From: Microcaldota archaeon
Lineage (GTDB): Archaea; Micrarchaeota; Micrarchaeia; Micrarchaeales; Micrarchaeaceae
Reading direction: 5' to 3'
Length of the DNA stretch: 64,000 bases
Assembly: GCA_021828345.1 (NCBI GenBank)
Contig: JAJZJI010000001.1
Span: 20,408-84,407 of the forward strand
In this document: positions 45,673 to 55,499 of the stretch, piece after piece
Position numbering within the stretch: position 1 is the stretch's first letter
Layout: every line of letters starts with the position of its first letter
Position numbers and translations under genes: made by a program
Notes under the pieces: generated by a model
What the model was told of the DNA's origin: nothing
Database searches by the model: none
Seen by the model: the letters and a program-made list of their open reading frames with translations, nothing else

Positions 45673-46680
45673 ATGAATGATTTAGAATCCAAAATAAAGG
45701 ACTATATAGATCGATTAAACTCTAATCGTTTAGATTTAAAATTCAAACTTGATCCTATAAAAATAAAAGAGCTTAGAACAAGTGGAATTAGTCACCGTAA
45801 TTTTTTGATAACTACAAACGGCAAACGATTCCTTTTAAGGCTAAGCACAAGGAGAAAGAAACATCACTATCATCTATCCTATGAATATTCTATTCTAAAA
45901 CATATCGAAAAATACGGGCTTTCTCCAAAATCTTATATCTTAAGTAAGGGATCCGTGGTGGGGCATTCTTTTATAATAGTTGAGTATATTGAAGGGAAGT
46001 CATTAAAGAGCCTCAATACTAAGCAGCTAGAAGAGCTTGCCAGAATTGTTGCTCATTTGCATACAATCAAATTAAGCAAAAAAATCAAAGGAAAATTTCA
46101 TGACCTTTCAACTTCGCAAAAAGCGCTTGCAAAATCCGTCAGCTGGCTTGATTCCATAAAAAAATTCTTTATAGGAACTAAAGAGAAAGAAAAATTTATT
46201 GGTGAGATAGCTAGTGCGTATGAGAAAATTATTCATTCAAAAGGGTATGGAAAGCAAAAGGGTCTTATACACCTTGACATTGCGTTTGAGAACATTATAC
46301 TCTCAAAGGACGGAATTAGAATTATAGATTGGGAAAGGATGTCATTAGGAGATCCGTATTATGATATTGCGACAATGTTTGATAGAAATAGTTTTAATGA
46401 CTCTCAAAAGAGGATTTTTATAAAAGAATATAGTAAAATTTCAAGGATTAAATATTCAAACAGGTTGCTAAAAGAATCAGATAAAATAAGAAAGCTTGAT
46501 AGAATGCTTTGGGCAATTCAAGAAATTGTTAAGTTAAAGACTAATATAATAAACAAATATGACTTCAAACATATTAAAATAAGCGAATGGGAATCTATAG
46601 GCAAGGAAAAATTTGATGCTCTTAAAAAACTTAACGTTATACCAAAAAGTGCAAAGTGGCTGAGCGCAAAAAATTGGTAA
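45673..46680 (+). CDS. Aminoglycoside phosphotransferase/choline kinase-like protein
   Basis: A 335-aa protein kinase-like fold enzyme of the APH family. The Gly-rich strand region is followed by a Lys/Arg strand, then the catalytic loop H-L-D-I-A-F-E-N-I (H-x-D-x4-N pattern) and I-D-W-E, the metal-binding Asp. The linker V-E-Y-I-E-G-K-S is also typical. The substrate could be a sugar, an amino alcohol or an antibiotic-like compound. It lies beside a transposase remnant and may be an acquired gene. Confidence 0.8.
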   Translation: MNDLESKIKDYIDRLNSNRLDLKFKLDPIKIKELRTSGISHRNFLITTNGKRFLLRLSTRRKKHHYHLSYEYSILKHIEKYGLSPKSYILSKGSVVGHSFIIVEYIEGKSLKSLNTKQLEELARIVAHLHTIKLSKKIKGKFHDLSTSQKALAKSVSWLDSIKKFFIGTKEKEKFIGEIASAYEKIIHSKGYGKQKGLIHLDIAFENIILSKDGIRIIDWERMSLGDPYYDIATMFDRNSFNDSQKRIFIKEYSKISRIKYSNRLLKESDKIRKLDRMLWAIQEIVKLKTNIINKYDFKHIKISEWESIGKEKFDALKKLNVIPKSAKWLSAKNW

Positions 46681-46806
46681 TGTAAGACTTATTATTAGCC
46701 AATTGATGGGTCTACTATGAGAAGTTTTATAATAATTATAAATTAATTAATAACTTAGTTGAGAAAGATTTTTTTGAGAAAGTGATTTTATATAATAGAG
46801 AAATCA

Positions 46807-47229
46807 GTGGGTGCAGTCGTAGTTAATCTAAATGGGGAATACCTTTTTTTATGCAGAGCTGATAACGACAACGATTACTGGGAATTTCCAAAAGGGCACC
46901 AACACGAGAACGAATCTGACATCGAAACCTTTAAACGCGAACTTGCAGAGGAATGTGGCATCAAGGATTTTGAGATTATTAATGGTTTTTTAGGAGAAAA
47001 CAAATACATTTCCAGCTCTTCTGGAAACACTAGAGTTATATTGCTTTATTTAGCAAAGGTTCAAAGCAGTGAAGTTAAACTTAGCGAGGAGCATAGAAAA
47101 TATATGTGGCTTGATTTTAATGGCGCATTGGTTAAATTGAATAATGATACCTGGAAGAAAATCCTTACAGAAGCGCATTTATATTTGGAACATGTAGCGG
47201 ACACGTTACCTCAAAAAAAGAAGGCGTAA
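46807..47229 (+). CDS. Nudix hydrolase (Ap4A/MutT-like)
   Basis: A 140-aa enzyme with a perfect Nudix box, G-x5-E-x7-R-E-L-x-E-E-x-G-I, preceded by Y-W-E-F-P-K-G-H as in diadenosine tetraphosphate hydrolases. It would cleave nucleoside diphosphates linked to another group. The start is uncertain: GTG 46807 gives V-G-A-V-V-V, while the frame runs back to 46786 without ATG, GTG or TTG, although family members usually have a few residues before this point. A rare ATA start cannot be excluded. Confidence 0.88.
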   Translation: MGAVVVNLNGEYLFLCRADNDNDYWEFPKGHQHENESDIETFKRELAEECGIKDFEIINGFLGENKYISSSSGNTRVILLYLAKVQSSEVKLSEEHRKYMWLDFNGALVKLNNDTWKKILTEAHLYLEHVADTLPQKKKA

Positions 47230-47278
47230 AGGATTGATTGAGTTAAAGACTAATAGAAAGATATATGTGACTAACTAA

Positions 47279-48451
47279 TTATTTTATTGCTAGGACTAAA
47301 AGCTCTCTGCCAACCATCTGTTCACTTCTATAATATATAAGATCTGCAAAGTTTACATGTGTAAATTCGAGGCGTTTGTAGCCTAATTTTTCTAATTGCC
47401 TTAAAATTGGTAGATGTATAAATCCACCTTTAGAATTCCATACTGGAACTGCAATGCAGCATCTGGAATTATCATTTAACTGCGGTTTTAAGTTAATCAG
47501 GAATTTTTTTATAAGATTATCACAGTAATCGATTGCCTTGTCAACCGAATCATCATTTTGCATATATTTGATTGATGGACCAAGATATGTTTCAGTAACA
47601 ACTCTATCAAAGCTACTATTCCATTTGTAAGTGGTTGCATCCGCAAGTGCTAATTTATAATCTATACTAAGAGACCATTCTTTTGCAAGCCAATCTAAAT
47701 TGACTTTAGTATAATCAAGCATTAATTGTTTAATGTCGCTGCCATACAATTTTGAATGCCTCATTGCGGCCTCCATTAATATGCTCCCTGTTCCACAAAA
47801 GGGATCAAGCACTGTATTATTCTCATTAACATTTGCCAAATTTAGCATAATCTGCGCAAGTTTTGGTGGTATCATTCCAACATCCATATCGCGCTTTGGT
47901 TTTCCATAGTCACGTTTTGAATAATTTTCTATATCTTGGATTGATAGTGTTCTTGCAAGATAAGCCTTTCCTGCATGTGCGATAATTAGAAATTCAAATC
48001 CAAATTCCCCTGTTAATTTATTATGTATCACCTGCGCGCTATTCAACTGGAAATTTTTACCCATTATTACTCTAATAGTTCTTCCCTCTTTTTTGAATTT
48101 TTTACTAATGGCAAAAGAGAGCAGCCAGAGCTGCTTTGGGCTTATTTTAAATTCATTAACGCTAATTCCAAGCGTTAATTTATGCTGCGTTTCTATAGTT
48201 TTTTCTTTTAAAATCTTAAATATCTCATCAAATGCAATTGCTGATACCTTATTCCATCTAGATGTTGGTATAATCTTAATCAATTTTGCAATTTTTATGC
48301 TTCCTCCAAGTTTTGATAGATCTAGTTTTTCTTTATCTATATCAATAAGAGCATAATCATTGCCTAATGGCCTAACTAATCTTGGTCCTACTATAGATTC
48401 TAGCTCTGCAACGCTAAGCCCTGGTTGGCTTCCAAGCATACAAATTAGCAT
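47279..48451 (-). CDS. THUMP-type tRNA methyltransferase (Trm-G10/Trm11-like)
   Basis: A 390-aa protein with an N-terminal THUMP-like RNA-binding region (residues about 50-165) and a C-terminal Rossmann methyltransferase. SAM motif I is L-D-P-F-C-G-T-G-S-I-L, followed by Y-G-S-D-I. The catalytic D-P-P-Y of Trm11/TrmG10 is replaced by T-E-T-Y-L-G-P, a variant found in a subset of the family. It probably makes m2G or m2,2G at position 10 of tRNA. Confidence 0.8.
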   Translation of the reverse strand: MLICMLGSQPGLSVAELESIVGPRLVRPLGNDYALIDIDKEKLDLSKLGGSIKIAKLIKIIPTSRWNKVSAIAFDEIFKILKEKTIETQHKLTLGISVNEFKISPKQLWLLSFAISKKFKKEGRTIRVIMGKNFQLNSAQVIHNKLTGEFGFEFLIIAHAGKAYLARTLSIQDIENYSKRDYGKPKRDMDVGMIPPKLAQIMLNLANVNENNTVLDPFCGTGSILMEAAMRHSKLYGSDIKQLMLDYTKVNLDWLAKEWSLSIDYKLALADATTYKWNSSFDRVVTETYLGPSIKYMQNDDSVDKAIDYCDNLIKKFLINLKPQLNDNSRCCIAVPVWNSKGGFIHLPILRQLEKLGYKRLEFTHVNFADLIYYRSEQMVGRELLVLAIK

Positions 48452-48570
48452 GCTCCTATGATGTGTTTTAGAATTTATAAAACTTTCTTATTTTAATCTC
48501 TGTTGTACTAGCTATATATTTATAGTAGCATGCACAATATTATCATCATTAATACCCAATTGTGTTTTGT

Positions 48571-49764
48571 ATGCGGAGTAAATGGATACTATATCCTAAT
48601 GCTAAAAAAAAGCTTGAAGAATCTGGAATTCTACGAAGAATAGAGCAGATAAGCGGTAATGCGTTTATTAGCGGTGCAGTTTACGAAGATGATATAATAT
48701 ATTATGCTAAGGAAATTCAGAAGAGCGGTGCATTAGATAAAATACCAAAACTTGAAGCTGATAAATTTAAGTCCTCATTAAATAATGCATTTAAGGCATT
48801 TTTTGATGGCGAAGTACCAAAGTGGTTAATACGAAGGAATAATATTTTTGAAGAAACACGAATGGAGATAGAGGATTTTCTATTACTATCTGGTGGCATT
48901 GCATTTACGCACAAGCTTCTGAGCGATGATGAGCTATTCGATTATAAAAAGTTTGGTTTTAACAATGTTTTTGAATTTACCGGTATTGTTGGGTCAGCAT
49001 TAATGAACACAATAAGAGAAAAAACTGAAATTTATATTCCTGGAGGACTTGATTGGACTACAGAAAGATCAAATTGCCGCACAATAACAAGCCGTATAGG
49101 CGGAAGTATGCACTATGATCTATTTATTAGCCAAGTTGATATCACCGCATACGAGACAAAGGATCCATTTGGAAATTCTGTTTCATATAGACCAGATATG
49201 TACACCGATCATATGAATCTTTCAACAATACATTCTACCGAACCAGATTTTCTTGTAGTTATACTACAATATGCAGAGCAAATGGGCATAATGCAAAAAA
49301 TTGTTGAGAGTGGTGCAAAGGAGTTTATAGCATTTGCAAAATCTTTAGGACAACGTGGTGGTGCAACAACTGAGCATCTTATGGGCTATATTGAAACGCC
49401 CGAATATATATTCAGCAAAACTCTATTAATTCCAATACCAAAACTTGAAAATAATAAAAATTATGCTAATATATACTCGCCATATACATTTCAATCATAT
49501 GGTACTGCTGATAATGCCTATTATGCTGCATATATAGGTACAGAAAATGAACTAAGAATTCAACTACTTCCAACCTCTCAAAGGGAATGCATTTCATTCA
49601 TACCAGAGGATATTGATAAAATATTAAAAGGTCTTATCTATCAATGTGCGATGGGTATAGGTAGAACATCCGCCAAACAGATTATTAATATGCTTAAATA
49701 CAGATGTTCTATTAATTATATCAAAGATAAGGAAAAATATTCTAAATTGTTGCTTAAAAAATAA
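48571..49764 (+). CDS. Archaeal protein of unknown function (397 aa)
   Basis: A soluble mixed alpha/beta protein with no family I recognise. Notable stretches are P-G-G-L-D-W-T-T-E-R-S-N-C-R-T, I-G-G-S-M-H-Y-D and G-Q-R-G-G-A-T-T-E-H, which look conserved. The ATG at 48571 gives a natural N-terminus (M-R-S-K-W-I); a GTG nine bases upstream is in frame. It diverges from the tRNA methyltransferase and stands alone. Confidence 0.65.
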   Translation: MRSKWILYPNAKKKLEESGILRRIEQISGNAFISGAVYEDDIIYYAKEIQKSGALDKIPKLEADKFKSSLNNAFKAFFDGEVPKWLIRRNNIFEETRMEIEDFLLLSGGIAFTHKLLSDDELFDYKKFGFNNVFEFTGIVGSALMNTIREKTEIYIPGGLDWTTERSNCRTITSRIGGSMHYDLFISQVDITAYETKDPFGNSVSYRPDMYTDHMNLSTIHSTEPDFLVVILQYAEQMGIMQKIVESGAKEFIAFAKSLGQRGGATTEHLMGYIETPEYIFSKTLLIPIPKLENNKNYANIYSPYTFQSYGTADNAYYAAYIGTENELRIQLLPTSQRECISFIPEDIDKILKGLIYQCAMGIGRTSAKQIINMLKYRCSINYIKDKEKYSKLLLKK

Positions 49765-49848
49765 CAATATCTAAAATTTTAGTATCGTGCTATTATATTC
49801 TAATCTTACATATGCATAAAATACCAAAAACTATTGCAAATATTCTAT

Positions 49849-50787
49849 TTATCCATAGGGTATAGCAACGGGCGTTATAGTGCTATTATACGGCTTTTTG
49901 CCTATAGTAAGTAGCATATAAATCTCATTTGGCTTGCATGGTCCTTCTGGCAATATTACCCTATATGTTCCTTGCGTTGCATTGGCAGTAGTATCTATTG
50001 TTACTTTTAAGTGCATATATTGTATAGAATTGTTTAGCCATTCAAATGTTCTATTAAATCTTATTGTAACTCCGTTTGTATTATTTATAATTACATTTAT
50101 CTGCCGTGATAAATTTATTACATTCGAAGTATTATTTGTTGCATTATACTGTTGCGAGTAGATAAATTCGGCAAAATTGTGTATAATGACACTATTGCTG
50201 CTTTGCGGTTTTGATATGTTTAAGTATAATGTCCCAGAGCTGTTTTGCGGCAGAACAAATTGTGTTATATTATTATTGTAATAACTAATGTTTTTGTAGC
50301 TAATTAGTGTGATATTAAATGTCTGATTTATAAAAATTATGGGACATGCCATTGCTGTATCTATTGGAATTATCGTGTAATTATTTACCATATTATTAGA
50401 AGCAATGCTAGTAGTTTTTGTAGCGTTAACTATTGTATTGCTATTTATGGTGTTTTTTGGCGTTTGGTATGCAATAAAAATTATCGCTAGAATACCAAAA
50501 ACAATGAGTACTGCAACCACCCTCTTTATTAGAAGATACTCTTTTTGGGTATTCTTTTCTTTATTCATTAAATTGTAATAGTAATTTTTATTAACTTTAT
50601 AATACTTCCATTTCCTATTTGCCCTATTATCAAATTCCTCTATTGCTCCAGATTCTTTTAGTTCATCAATATGTTGTGATATAGTGGATTGGGCAAGGCC
50701 TAATATTTCAGATACCTGCGTTACGGTTCTTGGTTTTTCGTTTAAAATTTTTAATATTTTAATTTTAGTATCAAGTGTCTTTGACAT
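49849..50787 (-). CDS. Membrane-anchored HTH regulator (ArsR-like)
   Basis: A 312-aa protein. Residues 1-75 form a winged helix-turn-helix with T-V-T-Q-V-S-E-I-L-G-L-A-Q-S-T-I-S-Q-H as recognition part, like ArsR/MarR proteins. One transmembrane helix follows (about 85-107), then an extracellular Asn/Thr-rich domain of 200 residues with many N-x-S/T sites. It could sense an outside signal and bind DNA at the membrane. Archaea use such one-component sensors, but the outer domain is not recognisable. Confidence 0.75.
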   Translation of the reverse strand: MSKTLDTKIKILKILNEKPRTVTQVSEILGLAQSTISQHIDELKESGAIEEFDNRANRKWKYYKVNKNYYYNLMNKEKNTQKEYLLIKRVVAVLIVFGILAIIFIAYQTPKNTINSNTIVNATKTTSIASNNMVNNYTIIPIDTAMACPIIFINQTFNITLISYKNISYYNNNITQFVLPQNSSGTLYLNISKPQSSNSVIIHNFAEFIYSQQYNATNNTSNVINLSRQINVIINNTNGVTIRFNRTFEWLNNSIQYMHLKVTIDTTANATQGTYRVILPEGPCKPNEIYMLLTIGKKPYNSTITPVAIPYG

Positions 50788-50975
50788 GTGCTCATCAGAT
50801 TAATATGTAAAGTTAGTTTTATAACCCTAATTACAATGCATCGGTTTTTTTAGAAATTAAGACTTATGTGATCCTATCCTTTAAATTAGTAATTTCCACA
50901 AAAATAGACGACGTACTAATTTATTAACAACGCTACTATGTTATGCTTAAACTCTACCAGTCAATTAAATTACAA

Positions 50976-51917
50976 TTAGTTTAGTGACATATTTTTGCTA
51001 GTAGGTTCATTTCTCATTAATTTTGTAATTTCAGGTATTGTGGATTTTAATTTTTGCGCATCATGCCTTCTTAACGCATCAATTATACCTAAATTTATAC
51101 TAAATAAATCCCTTTTTAAGTAGTCATTTGTAGTACTATCTATGTTTGCTATTGCATCCTTTTTACCCTTCATATAAACGTCATAGATGTTAAATAACAT
51201 AACGGGTAGTAGCATAGGTGCACTATTGGCTATAGATTTTAAATGTTCATCATTTATGGAATAAAAGTATGATGCGCCACTCTCAGATGCGTGAATGATT
51301 GTGGTATTATCAAAGTCAGATATATTCCTATGCACTATATGGCTGCTTTTTGCAAGCACCATAGTAGAGCTTAAATAGAATAATCCTAATATCTCTGGAT
51401 TATCTGTGCTTAATTTTAATATTGTGGAATTATCCAAAAATCTTGACATCATAGCAATGTCAAATATCTCTTTTGACATTTCACCTAGTCTGCTTAGATA
51501 ATGCATTTTCATAAGATACGCTTTATTGGGTAGTAATGTGGCTAATGATTCATATGTTAATTCATTATGTATGTCTACTATTGATGTGCTCTTCTCACCA
51601 GATCTTATCAAAAGATGTGTAGTACCTTTTGTTGATTCTAGCTGCGGAGCGAATCCAAATGTGAGTTGGTTATGTGGCATTACATCTATTCCAAAGGCAA
51701 AGTTACCTATGTTTATCATTTTTCGTGAGCGTTCTAAAACATTATTGCATACGATATCAACATCAAATGCTGGTCTATATGCATTTCCTATGAACTGCAT
51801 GGCGTTTATGCATGCCGCACATCCTCCTATTAAATATGTTTTATTATTTGATGCAAAAAACTCCGTTATACTACCGACTAGTTGATTTGCGCCATCAATA
51901 ATATTCGGAATGTCCAT
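50976..51917 (-). CDS. Nucleotidyltransferase-like protein
   Basis: A 313-aa protein. Near residue 30 it has Y-L-I-G-G-C-A-A-C-I-N-A and then A-F-D-V-D-I-V, which resembles the G-G-x-A plus D-x-D site of AbiEii/minimal nucleotidyltransferases, although the R-x-T before D-x-D is altered. The rest is helical and unassigned. It stands alone. It may be a tRNA- or protein-modifying nucleotidyltransferase or an inactive relative. Confidence 0.5.
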   Translation of the reverse strand: MDIPNIIDGANQLVGSITEFFASNNKTYLIGGCAACINAMQFIGNAYRPAFDVDIVCNNVLERSRKMINIGNFAFGIDVMPHNQLTFGFAPQLESTKGTTHLLIRSGEKSTSIVDIHNELTYESLATLLPNKAYLMKMHYLSRLGEMSKEIFDIAMMSRFLDNSTILKLSTDNPEILGLFYLSSTMVLAKSSHIVHRNISDFDNTTIIHASESGASYFYSINDEHLKSIANSAPMLLPVMLFNIYDVYMKGKKDAIANIDSTTNDYLKRDLFSINLGIIDALRRHDAQKLKSTIPEITKLMRNEPTSKNMSLN

Positions 51918-52047
51918 ATTAAATCATCTATGTGAATTAGTAATCATATGATCTATAGTAATATTTAAGAGTTTTTTCATGATTGACTTTTGTTTAACTA
52001 CGGAAAAATCTATTTATATTTGAATGACAGCAATAAAAGCGTAGTGT

Positions 52048-52662
52048 ATGGACGGATATTTAGGAATAGATGTAGAACTCGGCGGCCCGGACTTTATATC
52101 TAGGCAGGATGCGATATTAGAGATAGCGCTGCTTGATATACCAGATCCATTTAAATCAAATTATAGCGAAGCGAATTTTATTGCAAAATATTTAAACAAA
52201 ACAAGAGTTAAGCATTTTTTGATAAAGCCCTATGCAAATGTCGATTCACATATACTCCATAATGTTTTGAACAGGGATATATCATATTATGAAAATGGGT
52301 GGCCTTTGATAGAGGTCGCACATGCCATAAAACAGTATATGTCTGATATTGGTAAAATTTATGGAAAGATTACGCCTGTATCAGATTGGCATGGGGATGT
52401 TATTGCTTTAGATTATATACTATCGAACGCAGGAACGTCGGTTCAAAAACTTATAAAGCAGCATAATATGCTGCACATAAAATCTTTTGTTATCGGAATA
52501 AATGATTTTGATCATGATTTTGCCCGTAGCAAAAGAAAATTGGGCGTTAAGGAGCTGCTTCGAACTGAGATGCACTCCTCAGATATGGATTGCATAAATA
52601 CACTAGAGACCTTTGTACGGGCGACATATCTTAAAAAGAAAAAACAGAAAACAACGCTCTGA
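52048..52662 (+). CDS. DEDD-type 3'-5' exonuclease-like protein
   Basis: A 204-aa protein beginning G-I-D-V-E-L-G-G, the D-x-E motif of DnaQ/RNase T exonucleases. A second acidic block is D-W-H-G-D-V-I-A-L-D, and the C-terminal H-S-S-D-M-D-C supplies the H and last D, matching DEDDh spacing. It is probably a single-strand DNA or RNA trimming enzyme. A basic tail of Lys may bind nucleic acid. Confidence 0.7.
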   Translation: MDGYLGIDVELGGPDFISRQDAILEIALLDIPDPFKSNYSEANFIAKYLNKTRVKHFLIKPYANVDSHILHNVLNRDISYYENGWPLIEVAHAIKQYMSDIGKIYGKITPVSDWHGDVIALDYILSNAGTSVQKLIKQHNMLHIKSFVIGINDFDHDFARSKRKLGVKELLRTEMHSSDMDCINTLETFVRATYLKKKKQKTTL

Positions 52663-52813
52663 TTTAACTATTTTTTATTAGCAATGACTCTATAACTATT
52701 GTTTCAATACATCTCAATATCGATGTAGAAAAGCATTTATATATTATAAAGTTTAAATACAAAAGAGTTAAAATTATTAATCATTATATCTTGAGTTATA
52801 TTTTAGGGATAGC

Positions 52814-53515
52814 ATGAATTTATTAGAAAATTATAATAACCCTAAAATAGGGGTCTTAGGTGGAATAGGCCCAGAATCTACGGCAGAGTTTTATACAAAA
52901 ATCATATATGAGTTCCAAAAAAGAGGACTAATAAAGAGTAACAAAGATTTTCCACAAATAATAATAAACAGCATACCCGCACAAGAACTGGTATACGAAA
53001 ACATAACAGATGCGGATTTATCTCTTTATATAACTGGTCTAAAAGAATTGGAGGATTTTGGTGTTAATTTCATAGTTATGGTGTGTAACACTATACACTT
53101 ATTTTATGATAAGCTGCAGGCTCAAATTAAGACCCCAATATTAGATCTACGTAAAGAAGTAGAAAAGGCTGTAAAAATTAAGGGTGTAAGATCAGTGCTT
53201 ATTTTGGGTACTCCAAGCACCATTAACAAGGGGCTGTATGATTTTGACAGTATAAATTCCATAAAACCTACAAAAAATGATATTGAATTACTTTCTACCG
53301 CAATCTCCAATTTTAATAATGGAACAGAAAAAGAGAAACAGCGTATGAAAGTTACAGAGATATGCAATAAATATCTTAGCAAAAATGACACGTCGACTGT
53401 AATATTGGGTTGTACAGAATTTGGGTTGATGCTCAGCAACGAAAATTTTGATAAAATTAATACTATAGATGTGTTGGTAAAAGCCACAGTAGATAAAGCA
53501 GTATCATTTAAGTAA
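52814..53515 (+). CDS. Aspartate/glutamate racemase family protein
   Basis: A 233-aa two-domain racemase. The start has I-G-V-L-G-G-I-G-P-E-S-T; the two catalytic cysteines are in V-M-V-C-N-T-I-H and I-L-G-C-T-E-F-G, as in cofactor-independent aspartate racemases. It would interconvert L- and D-aspartate (or a related acid). D-amino acids may be used in surface polymers. It stands alone. Confidence 0.88.
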   Translation: MNLLENYNNPKIGVLGGIGPESTAEFYTKIIYEFQKRGLIKSNKDFPQIIINSIPAQELVYENITDADLSLYITGLKELEDFGVNFIVMVCNTIHLFYDKLQAQIKTPILDLRKEVEKAVKIKGVRSVLILGTPSTINKGLYDFDSINSIKPTKNDIELLSTAISNFNNGTEKEKQRMKVTEICNKYLSKNDTSTVILGCTEFGLMLSNENFDKINTIDVLVKATVDKAVSFK

Positions 53516-53640
53516 AATTTTATTTATATTGTAATTAGCATTTTGTCTTTATTCTATGTTTATCCGTTTTGGCAAGGCATTTAAGATATTCTACTTCTAC
53601 CTCAATTGTTTCATCTATTAGCCATTTGAAGATACGTTTA

Positions 53641-55368
53641 TTATTTATCAGAATGTACATATTTTTTTCCACGAAGAGCGGATGCTATAGCTGCAATTAA
53701 TGCCATAATCGCAGCAACTATTAATACGCTATGCATCCCATTTAAAAATGATCCAGATATTATATTTGGAAAGAATGATGTTCCAACTATAACACTCAAA
53801 TTAGCTTTTGGTATTAATGCAGTAGCATTTTTTGGAAGTAATGTCTGCATAGGGTTATAACCCAAAAGGGCTGCAAAGAGAGCGGATGTTGGTGGCAATT
53901 TTGATATTGAAGTTGCAATTGAGGCGGGCACGTTCTGTGCAATTAATCCATTATATAACGCGCTTGGTAAGCCTGCACTAAATCCGAAAACTAAAACGCT
54001 GAAGAATATTACTATGCTAAACATGAATGATATATTCATAAATGTGGCACGCATTCCAGATGTTGCGCCACGCTGCTCTGGCGGGACTGCATTCATTACA
54101 GATGTTGTATTTGGCGCAGCAAACATGCCCTGACCTACTCCAAGCATGAATATAATTCCTGCAAATATCATATAGTTGAAATTAACTGGTAGTGTTGCAA
54201 GTAATAAAAATCCTATGACATTTATAACCATTCCTAATGTTGAGAATAATCTAGCTCCATATTTATCAGAGAGATGTCCTGCTATTGGGCCCATGGCTAA
54301 AAATCCTAATAATAGGGGTATTAAATCAATGCCTGCTTGCAATGGGGTGTTTGTAAAATTAACCCCATGTAATGGCAGCCATATGCCTTGCAGCCATATT
54401 ATGAGCATAAATTGCAGACCTCCTCTTGCAATGCCAGCAAGAAAGAGGCTTAATATTCCAGCAAAGAATGCACGTATTTTAAATAAGCCTAAATGGAACA
54501 TAGGGTCCTTGGTTTTTAATTCTATAAAGACAAATGCTACCATTAAGAGTACGCCCAAGGTAAGCCCACCTAAAACATATGGATTAGACCATCCGGTGCT
54601 ATTATTTCCAAAGGGCAATAAACCATATGTCATGGAGAGTAATATTATAGTGAGAGATAGGGCGAATGTTATATTCCCAAGTATATCTATTTTTTGCTTC
54701 TTTTTTATTGTTGCTATCTCATGCAATGCAATATACGACCATATAGTACCGATTATACCAACAGGTACGCTTATTAGAAAGATTAAATGCCAATCTATAG
54801 CTGAGAGAACGCCACCAACTATCAAACCGACAACACTTCCAACAATTGCTGATATTTGGTTAATACCCATCGCAGTACCGCGCTGATTCTGCGGAAAAGC
54901 ATCCGTTAATATCGCAGTGCTGTTTGCAAATAAGAATCCACCACCAAACCCTTGTATAAGTCTAAATACTATAAGCATGAGAACCGCAAATGTCCCAGTC
55001 AATGTATATGATATTACATAAAGCGCACTAGAGCCTATTGCAAATATTGCAAATCCCAAATTATATAACCTTACACGGCCGAACATATCCGATAATCTTC
55101 CTATTGTAACAACAACTACTGAGGACATTATTATGTAGCCTAAAAGTAGCCATAAAAGTAATGTTATATTGCCAGGAGTTAAAGGGTTTACTCCAAGTCC
55201 ATTAAATATTGCAGGTAGCGATATTATAAGTATAGAGCTATCTATGGTGGCCATTAAGACCCCAAGCGTTGTGTTTGAAAGAGCAATCCATTTGTAATTC
55301 GGCCCAAGCTTAGCCTCACGCTGCTGCTCTACTAAGTCATATGTGGCTTTAGTATTATTTGGCGCCAT
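53641..55368 (-). CDS. MFS drug exporter (DHA2/EmrB-like, 14 helices)
   Basis: A 575-aa permease with about 14 hydrophobic helices. Motif A after helix 2-3 reads G-R-L-S-D-M-F-G-R-V-R, and helix 1 has A-T-I-D-S-S-I-L-I-I-S-L-P, both typical of DHA2 (EmrB/QacA) proton-driven exporters. A second copy of the loop motif appears as G-H-L-S-D-K-Y-G. The extra loop between the last helices is larger than usual. It is likely to expel organic compounds. Confidence 0.9.
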   Translation of the reverse strand: MAPNNTKATYDLVEQQREAKLGPNYKWIALSNTTLGVLMATIDSSILIISLPAIFNGLGVNPLTPGNITLLLWLLLGYIIMSSVVVVTIGRLSDMFGRVRLYNLGFAIFAIGSSALYVISYTLTGTFAVLMLIVFRLIQGFGGGFLFANSTAILTDAFPQNQRGTAMGINQISAIVGSVVGLIVGGVLSAIDWHLIFLISVPVGIIGTIWSYIALHEIATIKKKQKIDILGNITFALSLTIILLSMTYGLLPFGNNSTGWSNPYVLGGLTLGVLLMVAFVFIELKTKDPMFHLGLFKIRAFFAGILSLFLAGIARGGLQFMLIIWLQGIWLPLHGVNFTNTPLQAGIDLIPLLLGFLAMGPIAGHLSDKYGARLFSTLGMVINVIGFLLLATLPVNFNYMIFAGIIFMLGVGQGMFAAPNTTSVMNAVPPEQRGATSGMRATFMNISFMFSIVIFFSVLVFGFSAGLPSALYNGLIAQNVPASIATSISKLPPTSALFAALLGYNPMQTLLPKNATALIPKANLSVIVGTSFFPNIISGSFLNGMHSVLIVAAIMALIAAIASALRGKKYVHSDK

Positions 55369-55499
55369 TTATACACAAATATTGCATATTTTATTTAAAA
55401 TTAAAAGAGAAATAGCAATACAATAATTAGCTAGCCAAAATAAATTATTAAAGCTTTTGAGAAGTTACTTTAAAAAATATAGAAAAAATATACAGAACA

